Shown: positions 46,865 through 59,844, numbered from the stretch's first letter. The stretch is DNA of 64,000 nt from Tamarix chinensis (GCA_030549775.1 CM060177.1:58840638-58904637), one strand, 5' to 3'. A program made the numbers and translations. The notes: a model not told the origin generated them from the sequence alone.

Positions 46865-48617
46865 TTTCATGCAAAAATAAGGGGTGGAAGGGTTCAAAGG
46901 GGGGTGAAGGAAGCAAGATTCATCATTTTCGGGTTAGGGTCTTTAGGCTAGAAAAGAGGGTGGTTAGGGGAGGTTCTAAGGCAGGGGAATGGTGCAGGAG
47001 TGTAGAGGGGGTGTAGGTGGAGGCAAAGGACGGTTTCAAGGCGGCATAGGGCGGCGGAGACGGCGGCGGCAAGGCGGCGAAGGTGGCTGCCAAAGTGGGT
47101 CGAGGTGGAAGGGTTGAGAACGAAGGAAAAGTGGAGGGAAAGATGGAGGGGTACAAGGGTTGGTTTCGGCCAACTAATGGATGGCAGTTGTAGAGGGGGT
47201 TGCAGGGTGTCGAACGGTGGGTTGGGTGGCGGCAGAGGTGGCCGGACGGCGGCGGTAGAGGCGGTTGCAGGTGGCTCGACGGTAAGGGGAAAAATCTGGG
47301 AAGAAAAAGGAAAAGGAGGAGAAGGGAGGAAGTGTAGGGCTCGAAGGGGCTGTGTGGTGGTGCAGGGTGGTAGTAGGCAGTGGCAGAAGGCGGCGCAGGG
47401 GGTTGGTATTGGTGGTTCAAGCGGCGGCGGGCGGTGGTGATCAAAAACTGGGGGAGAATGGAGGGAGAAGGAAGGAGAGAAAAGGGAGCTCGGGGGAGGA
47501 TGATAGGCTCGAAAAAAAAGTGCGAATGAGGGGCTTGGGAGATGAAGAAAAAGAAGAGGGGGAAGAGAGGGGCAAGGTTGGCCGATCGGTGCTGTAATGG
47601 CAGGTGGTGGTCGGGTGGCAGGGGAAGACGGGGAAGGAGAAGGAAAGAAACCAGGGCACGCGAGGCTGTGGTCCAGGGCTGGTTGGATTCGAATGAGGAA
47701 AGAAAACGACGGGGGAGAGAGGAAGAGAGAGGGCAGGGAGGTAGGTGGTGGTCAGGTTGCAGGTGGCAGTCGGCGCTCGACAATGGCAGAAAGAGTCGAG
47801 CGTGGGAGGAGAAGAGGGGAGAAGAAGAAGGGTGTTGGCGGGCGGTCGGACCGGCGTAGGAAGGAAGAGTAGCCCGACCGGTCCAAAGGAAAAATAAGGA
47901 GGGACGTTGGGCTGCTGGAGGGACGGGCGTACGAGGGGCAAGGGAGAAGGTTGGGCCTGTGGCCCAGTCGTGCGGGGGAGAGGGGCTGTGCAGGCCGGGC
48001 GGACGGCCCAAGGAAGGGGAAGAAGGAAAAAAGAGAAGAAAAGAAAAAAAAAGGTAAAAGGAGGAAATGGAAAAATAGGAAGATAAATTAAATTAATTTA
48101 TAAATCATAAAATATAATATTCTTGATAAATTATTTAATTTAATAATTTAATTTATTATAATATAATATTTTAGTTTAAACAAGGATAAAGTTGGTAAAA
48201 TATTAGTTTGGGAATTTATTTAAATAAAAATAATATGATAATTAGAAAAATATTTATATTTAATTTATTAAATAATCTTATCTAAATTTATATAGTCTAA
48301 AATCCATAAAATAATTAAAATAAATAATCTAAAAGCAATTCTATTCCAAATAAAAGTAATTTATTAAAATATAGGTTTTCGAAATTTTTGGGGTATTACA
48401 GTAGCCTTCACCGATCTAGATACCCTTTACGAGCATGCTGCATTGTCACCACTCTGGTCCAACAGTAGGCGACCATCCTTAAGAAGAGGAAACCTAAGGG
48501 CTAGAGTTCTAGGATTAAGACCTAGCCACGAGTAGGAGGACCCGTGAGACACTAGCTCAGAGACTAGGTCAAAGGTCAGGGGCCACCGAGGGTACTTGCT
48601 TGCAAACAATGTAGCTG

Positions 48618-48707
48618 GAGTCAATCAGGCACATATTATGGAGGTAGAATTATAATATGCCTGAGTCAATCAGGCACATATTATGGAGGTAGAATTATAA
48701 TATGCCT
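48618..48707 (+). repeat. Perfect 45-bp tandem duplication in gag
   Basis: Two head-to-tail copies (48618-48662 and 48663-48707) starting GAGTCAATCAGGCACATATT. The length is a multiple of three and would keep frame. Confidence 0.95.
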
Positions 48708-48989
48708 GAACTATGGCAAGTTGGTCCATAAAGCATTCGAGTATTGGGGATCGCTACATACCCAAAAATATCAGACCTAGCAGTACCAAAAGAGGGGATC
48801 CCTGATTCCCCAGCAATAGGCATACCAATAGCACCTCGAGACCGCACCTCCACAGTTCCACCATCGAGCATCGGCACCAGCTGGTGGCCTAGTTTGGGAG
48901 GACAAGGGAAAGCCTTAGGGATCCAGACCCTTCCCTTAGAGAGGAGGCCAATCAGGTGGACCTGAACATGATCAATCAAGCAAAGGCTG

Positions 48990-49318
48990 ACTGATAGCTA
49001 GATGTCATCACAGATATGTTCACCTTATTATCTCTACCAGTATATGTTCTCTTTGATTTAGGTGCATCCTTGTCCTTCATGTCATCTACTTTTGTTGATA
49101 AGGCTAAGTTGTCACCCTTTGCTAGCGTAGCATTATCTATGATGCTTCCTTCGAGTGATAGGATGGAATATACCAAGTTATTTTTTGATGTGGCCTTAGT
49201 CATAGGTGGGGTAGGCTTCTTAGTGGAGCTGGTTGGGATGGATTTATGGGACTTCAATATGATATTGGGTATGGATATGCTAGGGAGGTATCAGACCATG
49301 ATCAAATGCGCATGAGAG
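48990..49318 (+). pseudogene. Retrotransposon aspartic protease remnant
   Basis: An open stretch reads VYVLFDLGASLSFMSSTFVD ... FDVALVIGGVGFLVELVGMD then WDFNMILGMDML and ends at TGA (49315). This is the retropepsin layout: active-site loop, flap, and the ILGMD closing motif. The catalytic loop is FDLGAS instead of the usual FDSGAS, so the Ser/Thr after the catalytic Asp is Leu, one base from the usual serine codon. In the living element it would process Gag-Pol. Confidence 0.88.
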
Positions 49319-49462
49319 CACATGATGTTATGGGGCCGAAAGGGAACCAAACTTTCATATAGAAAGACACAACCTAAGCCCACTACCAAGGTAGTATCGG
49401 TAGTTGCTCTACGCTCTTTGATCAAAAAGGGTATCCACTATACTTGTGTAGTATACAAGAGT

Positions 49463-50395
49463 TGAGCAAGGACTTATTAGCCCTAGAAGGCATCCCAATG
49501 GTAAGAGAGCTCCTAGATGTGTTTCTAGAGGAAATATCGGGTACCCTAGTTTGAGAAATTGACTTCACAATTGAGCTGGAGCTAAGAGATAAGCCTATCA
49601 CAAAGGCACCCTATCGAATGGTGCCCGTTAAACTAAAGGAGTTAAAGTCCCAACTAGAGGAATTATTAGACCATGGGTAAATTTGACCAAGTGTGTCACG
49701 TGAGGGAGCACCAATGTTGTTCGTGAAGAAAAAGGATGGTAGTCTCTGTCTCTACATGAACTCCCAAGGGTTAAATCAACTGACGACGAAGATCTAATAC
49801 CCACTCCCATGAATTGATGATCTCTTTGATCAGTTGAGAGGTGCCATGGTGTTCTCTAAAATCAACCTAAGGTCAAGGTACCATAAGTTGTGGATCATTG
49901 ATGCTGATATTATGAAGACCACTTTTGAGACCCGGCATAGATACTATGCATTTACAGCGATTCCATTTGGGCTTACTAATGTGCTTACAGTTTTCATGGA
50001 TTTAATAACGAGAATTTTCAGACCCTTCCTCGACCAATTCATAGTAGTATTCATTGATGATATCATGGTGTGCTCTCAAGGGAATGGGGAGCGTGAGTAG
50101 CACCTCCGTACTATCTTGAGTCTACTGAGAGAGCACTACTTGTATGCAAAGTTGTCCAAGTGCATATTTTGGCTTTAATAAGTGGCCTTCCTTGGGTACA
50201 TAGTGTTAACTAGAGGAGTAGCTATTAACCCGGCTAAGATTGTGGCAATCATAGAGTGGAAGCCTCCCACGAGTATAACAAAGGTCTAGAGTTTCTTGGG
50301 ATTGGCAAGGTATTATAGAAGATTTGTGCAGAATTTCTTCAAGATTGCCTATCCTTTAACCAACCTCTTGAAGAAGACCACAAGATTCTAGTGGG
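49463..50395 (+). pseudogene. pol (RT): Reverse transcriptase remnant
   Basis: It follows the Ty3/Gypsy RT order: [61 protein letters not shown], then [32 protein letters not shown], the catalytic VVFIDDIMV (YxDD-type, about 50047-50073), LREHYLYAKLSKCIFW, AFLGYIV and FLGLARYYRRFVQNF. At least seven stops interrupt it; several sit where the family has Gln (TAG/TAA) or Arg (TGA), as expected of C-to-T decay. The intact sub-frame is 49834-50097. Confidence 0.92.
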
Positions 50396-50830
50396 ACAAG
50401 ACTTATGAGGGAGCCTTCCAATTATTGAAGAGGTATTTGACCACAACACCTGTGCTGACTCTGTAAGAGGGTTCAGAAGGGTTTGAGGTCTATAGTGATG
50501 CATCCAAGAATGGGTTTGGTTGTGTGTTGATTTAGAATGGCAGAGTGGTCATGTATGCCTCTCAAAAATTAAAGTGGCATGAACAAAACTATCCTACTCA
50601 CAACCTAGAGTTAGCTATAGTGGTTTTTGCCCTATAGTGGCAAGTTCTTCATAGACCACAAGAGCCTCAGGTACATCTTCACCCAAAAGGAGCTAAAAAT
50701 GAGGTAAAGGAAGTGGTTAGAGTTGATCAAGGACTACAACATCAACTTGACCTACCACGAGGGTAAGGCCAACGTAGTTGTAGATGCCTTAAGTAAGAAG
50801 ACCTCACATTTTGCACATTGTTGTGTAGTG
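50396..50830 (+). pseudogene. pol (RH): RNase H remnant
   Basis: The segment reads [56 protein letters not shown] and [10 protein letters not shown], so the catalytic Asp (SDAS) and Glu (NLEL) positions are visible. A frameshift after about 50640 precedes EGKANVVVDALSKK, which holds the last conserved Asp. Three or more stops are present. Confidence 0.87.
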
Positions 50831-50989
50831 GCTGATCAAATGATAGAGGATTTGTCAAGGTTGGAGATGCAAGGTGACCTTAAGACCTGCATGAGGCCTT
50901 AACAATCACTCCCACCATATTTGAGGAGATTTAAGCTAGCCAGACTAGAGATGTCAAGCTCGAGAGGATCCAACAAAAGTTACAAGAAG

Positions 50990-52330
50990 GCCTACAAAAG
51001 GGTTCTAAATTCACGAGGATGGTAGCCTTCGTTACAAGAGATGCTAGTATGTACCACAAGGATTTCTAGAGTTAAAGTATTTTATTATGGAAGAGGGACA
51101 TCAAACCCCATACTCAGTTCACCCAAGAGGGGACACGTATTGTATTGGTGGCTACATATGAAGTGGGAAGTGGTCGAGTTAGTGTCCCAATGTCTAATAT
51201 GTCAGGAGGTCAAGATTGAGCATCAAAGACCTACGAGACTACTTAAACCCTTAGAAGTGTCAAGATGGAAGTGGGATTCTATCTCCACGGACTTTGTCAC
51301 TGGTTTACCTAGGACTCGGAGCAACTGTGATACTATTTGGGTCATTGTGGCCAGATTGACTAAGTTGGGTGTGTTTATTCTGATGAAGTCCACGTGGAGT
51401 ATGGATAAATTAGCGGATGTCTACATGAAGTATGTGGTTAGTCAACATGGGGTTCCAAAGGACATTGTACTGGATAGAAACTTGAGGTTTCTCTTCATTT
51501 TTAGGGAAATTTGCAAGAATTCCTAGGGATAAAGTTGAAAATGAGTACATCTTTCCACCATGCCACTGATGAATAGACAAAGCGAACCATACAAACCCTA
51601 GAAGATATGATGAGGGCTTGTGTGTTATATTTCTAGGGTTTTTGGGAGGAGTGACTTCATTTTATAGAATTTTCATACAACAACAACTTTTAAGCCAGTA
51701 TAGGGATGGCTCCCTTCAAGGCATTGTATGGGAAAAAGTGTAGGACCCCCTTATGTTGGAGTGACATTAGTGAGACAGTGGTGTTGGGACCAGAGATGGT
51801 TGGGAATATGACCAGGCATGTCCATTAGATTTAGGACCAGATGAGAGTGGCAAAGAGCAGACAAAAGAGTTATGCTGATCGGAAGCACCGAGATAGTGAT
51901 TTTGAGCCTCGGAAAAAAGTGTTGTTAAGGGTTTTCCCAACAAAGGGAATGCATAGATTTGGAAAAAAGGGTAAGCTAATACTATGGTACATCGACCCCT
52001 TTGAGATCCTAGATTAGGTAGGCGAGGTTGCTTATCGGTTGGCCCTTCCTCTAGAATTGGCACAAGTCCACAATGTGTTTCACGTCTTATAGTTGTGAAA
52101 GTTCGTTGTTGATCCCTCTTATGTGATTTGACTGGATGAGATAGAGCTTAACAATTCCCTACCTATGAATAGTGACCTATGCAGATCCTTGACACTAAGC
52201 TCCAAAAGAACTGCATGAGTGCAGTTCCCTCGTGAAGATTCTCTAAAGCCGGCATGGAACCAAAGAAGCTACCTGGTAGCTAAGAAGGACATGCGCTAGG
52301 CATATCTGGAACGTTTCACTGTAGGTATGA
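50990..52330 (+). pseudogene. pol (INT): Integrase remnant with chromodomain-like tail
   Basis: The zinc-finger end keeps QCLICQEVKIEHQRP. The core follows: WKWDSISTDFVTGLP (first Asp), VIVARLTKLGVFI, YVVSQHGVPKDIVLDRNLRF (second Asp), then a frameshift near the third acidic residue (51570-51590) and QTLEDMMRACVL. The C-terminal part has FHTTTTF-like and MAPFKALYGKKCRTPLCW-type segments in shifted frames, and the end resembles the chromovirus tail (VHNVFHVL, FVVDPSYVI, and a KDMR-AYLERF-like close near 52280-52310). More than a dozen stops. The chromodomain assignment is the least certain part. Confidence 0.82.
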
Positions 52331-52479
52331 CAATCCTTAGTAAACACTTTTTTTAAGGGGGTTTTAGTATAGTGATTTGTGTTGGTATTGTCCTTAACTA
52401 CTTAGAACGTCTTTTTCCTTTTGCCCTAGAAATTAGCAAGTGACTTAAAAGATGAAGTCTTTCTTTAAGTGGGTAGTGA
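52331..52479 (+). other. Non-coding tail between integrase and 3' LTR
   Basis: It ends AGTCTTTCTTTAAGTGGGTAG then TGA before the LTR. A purine tract is expected here; only the degenerate AAGTGGGTAGTGA is present. Confidence 0.5.
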
Positions 52480-53297
52480 TGTAATGTCCCAAAATCCTAA
52501 TTTAGGAAATTATGATAAAATAGGAACCTATTAGTAAAATTAATTAAGTGTATGATTTTAATAAAATAATGGGAGTAATGAAGATGAGAAAAGGAGAAAA
52601 CTAATAAAGAATTTAATTAGGGAAGATTAGGGTAATTTACTAATTAAAATAGAATTAAGGAAATGTTACCAAAAAATTTCTAAATTAATAGAAAAAGGAA
52701 TTTAATTATTATTTTACTAATTTTTATTATTTTTAAATATTCAAAAATGTCAAAAAATCCAAAATCCCCAACTGACCTATTTTCCTTTTTCCTCTTTTTC
52801 CTTCCTTTTCCCTTTTTCTCCCTTATTTTTCTTCTTTCACCTTTTTCTTTTCTCGTCTTATTGCCGGATTGGGCCACGCCCATTGGCCCAACTCCCCCCA
52901 TCTCTTCTCTCCTCCATGCGGCCCAACCCTCTATTCTTTTTTCTTTCTTTTTCCCTTGCTTGCCTATTTTCCCTCTTTTTCTTTCTTTTCTTTTCCCCCA
53001 ACAGACCTGCCAAAACCCTTCTTCTTCCTCCTCCTTTCTCCCCATCCCCACTCTATAGATTGCACTGAGGACCCACCACCCTCCTTCCTCCCTTACCCTT
53101 ATCCTTATCCTTCCCATTTTGAGATAAACCTCCCTCACCCTCATGTGCTCCCCTTCCTTTCATTTTCTTCTCCCCTGCTATATTTGTCCCTTGCCATTTA
53201 TAGACTCATAACAGCCTACCACCGTTAGTCGGAGAGTCCCTGCCATACCTGCCCCCTTGTCCTCTTCACCCTTTATCTTCTTACCCCTCCCTTGCCT

Positions 53298-53305
53298 TAT
53301 AAATA
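53298..53305 (+). promoter_or_regulatory. LTR TATA box
   Basis: TATAAATA in the context TTGCCTTATAAATATCC, at the same place as in sister LTRs. Confidence 0.6.
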
Positions 53306-56300
53306 TCCAAAACAAACCCCATTTGGCATCCTTTACTATGTCAGAATCTATTACATATTTTTTCCACCACCACTTCAGATTCAGCCCCAGCCATTACCAT
53401 GCAATGCTACCGTCGGAAACACCACCCAAACCCTTCCCTACATTACCTTCCACCAAACGAGACACTCACCACCCCTGAATCCCCTACACAAACCACCCAA
53501 ATTGTGTAAAATTGGCTACTCGACCTGCCCCTTTGCACCCCATCACTGCCCCTCTCGCCACTATGTGGCACCTCCTCCGCCTCAATCACCACCTTTCCTG
53601 CCACCCAATTAACCCAACAAAACCTCTTCTACCTTCTCTTCTCCCTTTCTCACTCTCCTTCCTCCTCTCTCCTTCTCTACCACCCTTAGCCACCACAACC
53701 ACCACCACTTGCGTCACCTTCCTTGTTGCGCCACCACCACCACTACAACCCTCTCACACTAGAGAGTCCACCAACACTATAATCACCATGTAACCCTCTC
53801 TCTTCTATCCCTAAAAGACTCACCTTCTCCAAGCCACCACTTCCACCACCACCGTCATCATCGCCACCACCTAACTGCCACCCTCACTAGGTTGTGCCCT
53901 AACCCTTCCTAGCCCTTAAGTATAATTTATATAGTGTAGTTATTATTCTAACCTTATTATTATTAGTATTATTATTAAAGTTATTATCATTATTATTTCT
54001 ATTATTGTTAATAATATCTTGTCATTGACTAAAATAACTACCTAAACATATTTCGGATAATAATAGCATGATTAATCTTTTTAAGGACAATATCCTTATT
54101 TTTACTACTAAATCTATTATTATTATTATTATCCCTAATACTAGGTTACAATTGAGGTGAGTAGAATATAATGAAAAAGTTAATAAGAGGGAAGTTAACT
54201 CTAGTATTTCCCCTCTTATAGGTGAACCAAGTCCAACCCCTAAGGAGACGTAGGAGCGTGCTCCAAGGCCGGTGTTGTTTTAGGTAAGGATGTGGTTAAG
54301 ACCTTATATGTATATTATGTGAATTGTATGTTATGTGTGATGAAATGTTTATGTACCTTATGTGATTATGAATATGCACTTGTAGCACAATGCGGAGCTA
54401 AGGTAAGCGTTTGTGTTCTCTTTATGGCATATGTAAAATGATAATGTATCTTTTTCTTTGTGGTGCTTATGTGATATGACCCTTTAGTACATGCATGCTA
54501 GGAGGATTTAAATAAAAATATCATATGGGGATGAAAATATGAAAGGTGTAAAGGAAGTGATTTGACTAGAGGGAAGTAAGAATGACCTATGTATCTAATG
54601 ACTTATAGGTGGACAAATAAAAGAATAATATGAATAAAATCAGAGAGTGAAATGAACCTTGCATGGGGAGTCTAGGGTTTGCATGGGATGGATGGTCATT
54701 GCATGGGGATTATCCTTACTTGGAAAAAGTTAACTCGAGGGTTAAGTAAGGTAAGGTAAGAGTTGTTCAGGTGATTGGAGTCCATAGGTGGAAAATAGTA
54801 CGTAGGTTGGTATAAGGGTGCATGGAGGACTTGGCTAGGATTTAGGAGGAAAACCCTAAGTGGAGGAAATTATGGAAAGGATTGGAGTATAAGTTGATAG
54901 TGGAAGGATGTCACATGGGGGGTGAATGTGTGTCATGTGGAAGAGGGAATAGTAAGTGAGAGTGATGGAATGCCAACATATCAGAAAAGAGAGGTGCTAG
55001 AGTTTGTGATGGCCAACTAAGGTTTCATGGCCACATGTGCAAAATGGGAAGTGAAGTGAGATGCTTGGGGATGAATCGAGTGAGATGATGAGTTTAGGGC
55101 AAAGAAAAAATGGGATGTGTGAGATAAATAAAGGTTGAGCCATATAGACCAAATTAGGGTTTTTTGGGGAAAACCATAGAGAGCGATAGTGAGTTAACCC
55201 AAAGATGAGGGAAATTGGGTCTTGACCCATGCACATAGGAGTTTGGTATTCATGGTAAGTGAGGAGAAGGGGGAAGGATGTCTGGGTGTATTAGGGGGTG
55301 TAGAAGTCCCAAGATATGGGGTAGGCTTTCAGGAGAATAGGAGCAGATGGGTTGTATTAGTGGGTAGTCGAAAGGACATACATGTCTAGGGTGGAAATAT
55401 TTATCGAATAACACACGACTAAGATACTAAGCATTTAAAGAGAAATATTTTTGAGTTAGACTTAGATTGATCCATGTATGACTAATAGTGGTCAGGCGCC
55501 TTGTGTCTCGGAGACCGTTCCACCAATGAATAATAGTGGCCAAGTGCGTTTTGCCCTATGTGTTTTCCAGTTCACCAGCTATAATATTGAGGGATCCCGA
55601 ACTCAACAAATAAAATACCCCAAAATTCTAATTTAGGAATTATGGCAAAATAAAGATTTATTAGAGAAATAGATTAAATAAATTATTTTATTAAAATTAA
55701 GAGAGCTAATTAAGGTAAATCAAGAGGAAAATAATAAATAATTTAATTAGGAAAAAATTAGGGTATTTTGCTAATTAACATGGAAGTTAAGGAAAATTTG
55801 TCCAAAATAGCCAAATTAATCTAAAAAGGAATTTAATTATTATTATAATAAATATTATTAATTTTAAAAATAATAATAATACCAAACACACCAACCCATC
55901 CTTTTTCCCCTTTTTCCTTTTTCCCTTTTTCCTTTTTCTTTCCTTTTGTTGTTCTCCTTTCTTCTTTCTTTCCCGATCCCCCCGACTAGGCCGACCCGTG
56001 TAATCCAGACCTCTCCCTCCTTCGGCGCGACCTAGGCTAGCAAGGCTACCCTTTTCCCTCCTTTTCCCATTGCCCCAACCGGTCCGCCTCCCTCCTTTTT
56101 TTCTTCTTTCCTTTTTTCCCTGGACCGACCGGTCCAACCTATCACCTTCCTCCCTCGATCCTGACCAGTAACCCCGACCTACAACCTTCCTTTCGCTGGC
56201 CACCACCACACACCATTCGACCTCCCTTCTCTTCCCCTTCCCATCGTTTTCTTTCCTTTTTCGACCCCAACCAATCCCATCTCTCCCCTCCATGCATACC

Positions 56301-56427
56301 CTTTCCTTTACCTTCTCTCCCCAACCCGACCTAACCTGTCATGGCAGGACTACACCGCTGGCCGGTGGTCCTGCCTCCCTACCCTACTTGTCCTCTTCCT
56401 CCTTTTTCTTTCCCCCCCAAATTAGCC

Positions 56428-56435
56428 TATAAATA
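56428..56435 (+). promoter_or_regulatory. LTR TATA box
   Basis: TATAAATA in TTAGCCTATAAATACCCCA, downstream of the pyrimidine-rich block. Confidence 0.72.
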
Positions 56436-57109
56436 CCCCATTGGCAGCCTAGGTCGAGCGTTTGTTTTGGCAACCCATAAAATCCCGACCTTGCACCACC
56501 ACCTGATTAGACCCTTATTTCGCCACCGTCGGCGATCGCCATCGCCAAGTCCGCCCAAAAAATCCTTCCTTACACCACTTCTTATAGAACCAAGCTTCCC
56601 TCCTTCCTCTATTTGACTTGCACGAGCTACACCGGTTATGCAAAGTCAGCTTCTCGATCAACCCTCACCAACCCCGCACTACACCTCGCACCACATCCCG
56701 CCGCCAATTCCGCCGCAACCAATGCTTCCTCCACCCCCCAAAACGACTAGGAGACCTTCCTCTACCTTCCCATACCTCCATCTCTCCCTGCCTCCCTCTC
56801 CTTCTACCTTCTCCACCTCCCGCCACTTTCGGCCACCGCACTGGCCGCCATGCACCACCACCTCTGGTTGCACCACCACCTCCATTCCAGCCCTCTCCAC
56901 CTGAGACACCTTCCACCAATTCAAAAACCCCTTCATTCCCTCTCCTCTAGCCTATAACCCCATATTTCCACCTCTCTTCCTCCTCCACCATCGTCGTCAT
57001 CGCCGCCACACGCTGCCGCCAATCCTTCCACCGATCCTAGGTGGTACTCTAACCTCCCCAACCCCTAAACCTTTTTAATACAAGTGATTAATAATTTTTA
57101 TCAATATTA

Positions 57110-57132
57110 AGGGTATTATTATTATTATAGTT

Positions 57133-57164
<32 letters not shown>

Positions 57165-57337
57165 TATTATTATTATTATCATTATCACTAGTTAATCTAA
57201 CTTCAGAAACCCTTTTTATGTAAGTGTTAATAATTTTTTGTAATATTAATAGTATTACCCTTAATAATAATAATAATAATAATCATAATAATAATCATAA
57301 TAATACTGTTATTATTATTATTAAAGTTGTGTTGTTG

Positions 57338-57389
<52 letters not shown>

Positions 57390-57499
57390 TATTACTACTT
57401 AAATTTACTTTATAATTGTTCTAACCAATAATAATAATATTATTATTAATGGTCTACAACTTTAATGTTAATATGATTAGGATTTTCCCTCGTTGTTAC

Positions 57500-57575
<76 letters not shown>

Positions 57576-57618
57576 CTCACTATTATTCCTACTATTATTA
57601 CTAATGCTAGCTTTAGCC

Positions 57619-57650
<32 letters not shown>

Positions 57651-57738
57651 GTATTACTACTACTACTACTACTACTACTACACCTAACTTTGGAAATATT
57701 TCTAACTAATGCTACCATTAATGGAGATCTACAATTTT

Positions 57739-57791
<53 letters not shown>

Positions 57792-58000
57792 TATCATTAT
57801 CATTATTTTCTTACTAATATTGTTAATAGTAACTTTATCCATTATTACTTTTATTTATTAATTTAAATGTTTGGACCCTTATATTATTATTATCATTTCG
57901 GTTACTATTATTATTATTGTTGTTGTTGTTATTACTATTATTATTATTATTATTATTATTAATACTACTATAAATATTATTATTGTTAACACGTCTTTCA
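57110..58000. repeat. (ATT)n / (ATC)n / (ACT)n microsatellite cluster
   Basis: ATT runs at about 57338-57385, 57500-57573, 57619-57650, 57739-57787 and 57907-57960, with short ATC (57134-57164) and ACT (57656-57680) runs. Confidence 0.95.
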
Positions 58001-59844
58001 TCAATATTTCATAATCACTAACCTGTTATCACTACTACAATTATTAATATAAGAATCATTATGGTCACCACTTCTATATTACTTACATAGCTATTATTAT
58101 TACCACTACTAGGTTTTGGGTCGATATTAGTATTATCACTAAAACTAATAATAATAAAATTATTTTTATTGATGATATTGGAAACGTCACCTTAATACCA
58201 TGAATATTACTATGACTACTTTAACATAAACCATGGTGGCTACTAAGACTTATTTTAGTTAGTAATGGCACGATTAATTATTTTAAGAATAATAACCCTA
58301 CTTTCATTATAAAACTACTATTATCACTATTATCCCTAATAGTAAATTATGATAAGGGTAGGGTAGGAATAATGACAATCTGTGGTAAGAAAGGGAATAA
58401 CCCATAGTATTTCCCTCTTACAGGTGAATCAAGTCAAAACCCTAAGGAGGCGTAGGAGCGTGCTCCAAGCTCGATGTTGTATTAGTTAAGGATATGGTTA
58501 AGGCCTTTTATGTATAAGAATGTGCTATGTGTGCTTGTTTGATGGGTGTGCTTTATAATTCATATTTTATATTATCATGTTCCTGGGGCAGCTTGCTAAG
58601 CATGGAGTTAAGGTAAGTTGCATGTGTTATGATATGTGTAATATGATGTTATTATTCACACTTGAATTATGCTTATGTAATAATGCCCTTCATGACATAC
58701 ATGATAGGAGGTCCTAAGTAGTACGATGTGGTTATGAGAAAAATGGAAAAAGGGAAGAAAGTGAGCTGACTAGAGAATGATAATGATTGCTTAATTATCT
58801 TATGGCCTATAGGTGGGGGAAAAGAGGAATAATGGGAATGAGATTAAGGGAATGGATTTAACATGAATGGGAAGTCTAGAGTTTGCATGGGATGGTTAGT
58901 CTTTGCATGGGGATGACTTTTACGTGGGAAAACTTTATTTGAGGATTGAGCAAGGTAAGGGAAGTATCGTTAGGGCGATTGAAGTCCATATGTGAAAAAT
59001 AGTATGCGGGTTGATGTATGGATGCATGGGGGATTTTACTAGGGTTTTGGGAGGAAACCCTAAGTGAGAGAAGTGTGTAAGGGAGGAAAAAATGATGGAA
59101 ATGGATATAATGAGGATAAAATATGGAAGGGGGTGTCATATGGGGGAAAAGTGAATCAAGAGAGAAGATTGTATTCGGGTGTTGAGTGAGTCGCATAAAC
59201 GAAAAGAGAAGTACTAGGGTTTTCGGGAATCTAACTAGGGTTTTGGTGATCATGTGTGGGAGTTGGATAGTAAGGTTGTAATGTCACTTGTGGGTCGAGA
59301 GAAATGATGGTTTGGGTAATAAAGAAGAATTTTGGATTCATAGTGAGTGGGAAAAAGTTGGGAGGAAGTCCCAGGATCATAGGTTGTGTTAGATATATGT
59401 GTCATGTGGAAGAAGTGATGGTAAGTAAGAGTGATGAACGAATAATATCGTATCGAGAAATAGGGTTGCTAGAGTTTTGGAATGGCCGACTAGGGATTCA
59501 TGGCCACATATATTATATGGGAAGTGAAATATGGCACTTGGGAAAGAATCGAGCGAGGTGATGAATTGGAGTATGATAGAGGCAGGTTAGGCCATATAGG
59601 GTTTTCTTGGAAGAAAACCCTAGAGAGTTATATTACGTTGATTCATGGTAATGAGGAAAGAGTGAGGAAGGACATTAGGATTCACTAGAATAAGTAAAAG
59701 TCCCAAGGTATGGGACATAATTATCGGGAAGTTGAGTAAGTCATGCATATCTAGTCGAGGTTATGTATAGAATAAGATACAATAAAACACTAAGCACTTA
59801 AAGTGAAAGATTATCGATCCAGGGCCTAGTGAGGTTATATATTC

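Larger units (their letters stand above)
43243..48400 (-). mobile_element. Giant solo LTR, subfamily A, inside gag
   Basis: 5158 bp, TGTAACACCCCCAAAATTCA to AAATTTTTGGGGTATTACA, with a perfect 5-bp duplication GTAGC (43238-43242 and 48401-48405). It contains the CCGG array, GGTAATT minisatellite, hairpin 46841-46864 and purine-rich block (46950-48060 on plus). The 362-residue minus-strand proline/serine-rich frame at 46923-48011 lies entirely in the pyrimidine-rich block and has no recognisable domain. The gag frame resumes after it, so this insertion is younger than the chromovirus. Confidence 0.92.
42680..48720 (+). pseudogene. gag: Retrotransposon gag, broken and split by an inserted solo LTR
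   Basis: The first part (42680-43242) reads LRSLEEAFKAFMEFVQH, then HPLMYSGEEDPM, TFEAVDCPPARQANIAAFFL and a capsid-like GIADAWWVEY, TWEAFKATLNSRFY. It then meets the insertion 43243-48400. The second part (48406-48720) continues the gag tail (AFTDLDTLYEHAALSP). Several TAG/TGA stops occur in the frame, for example after FVQH and WWVEYRA, and a 45-bp tandem duplication lies near its end. No CCHC knuckle is clear. Gag would form the particle that packages the element's RNA; this copy cannot. Confidence 0.82.

Noticed and set aside
46923..48011. 362-residue minus-strand open frame, the longest in the window
   Set aside because: It lies entirely in the pyrimidine-rich block of a solo LTR, encodes proline/serine-rich low complexity without any domain, and the equivalent blocks in sister LTRs are open in other frames.
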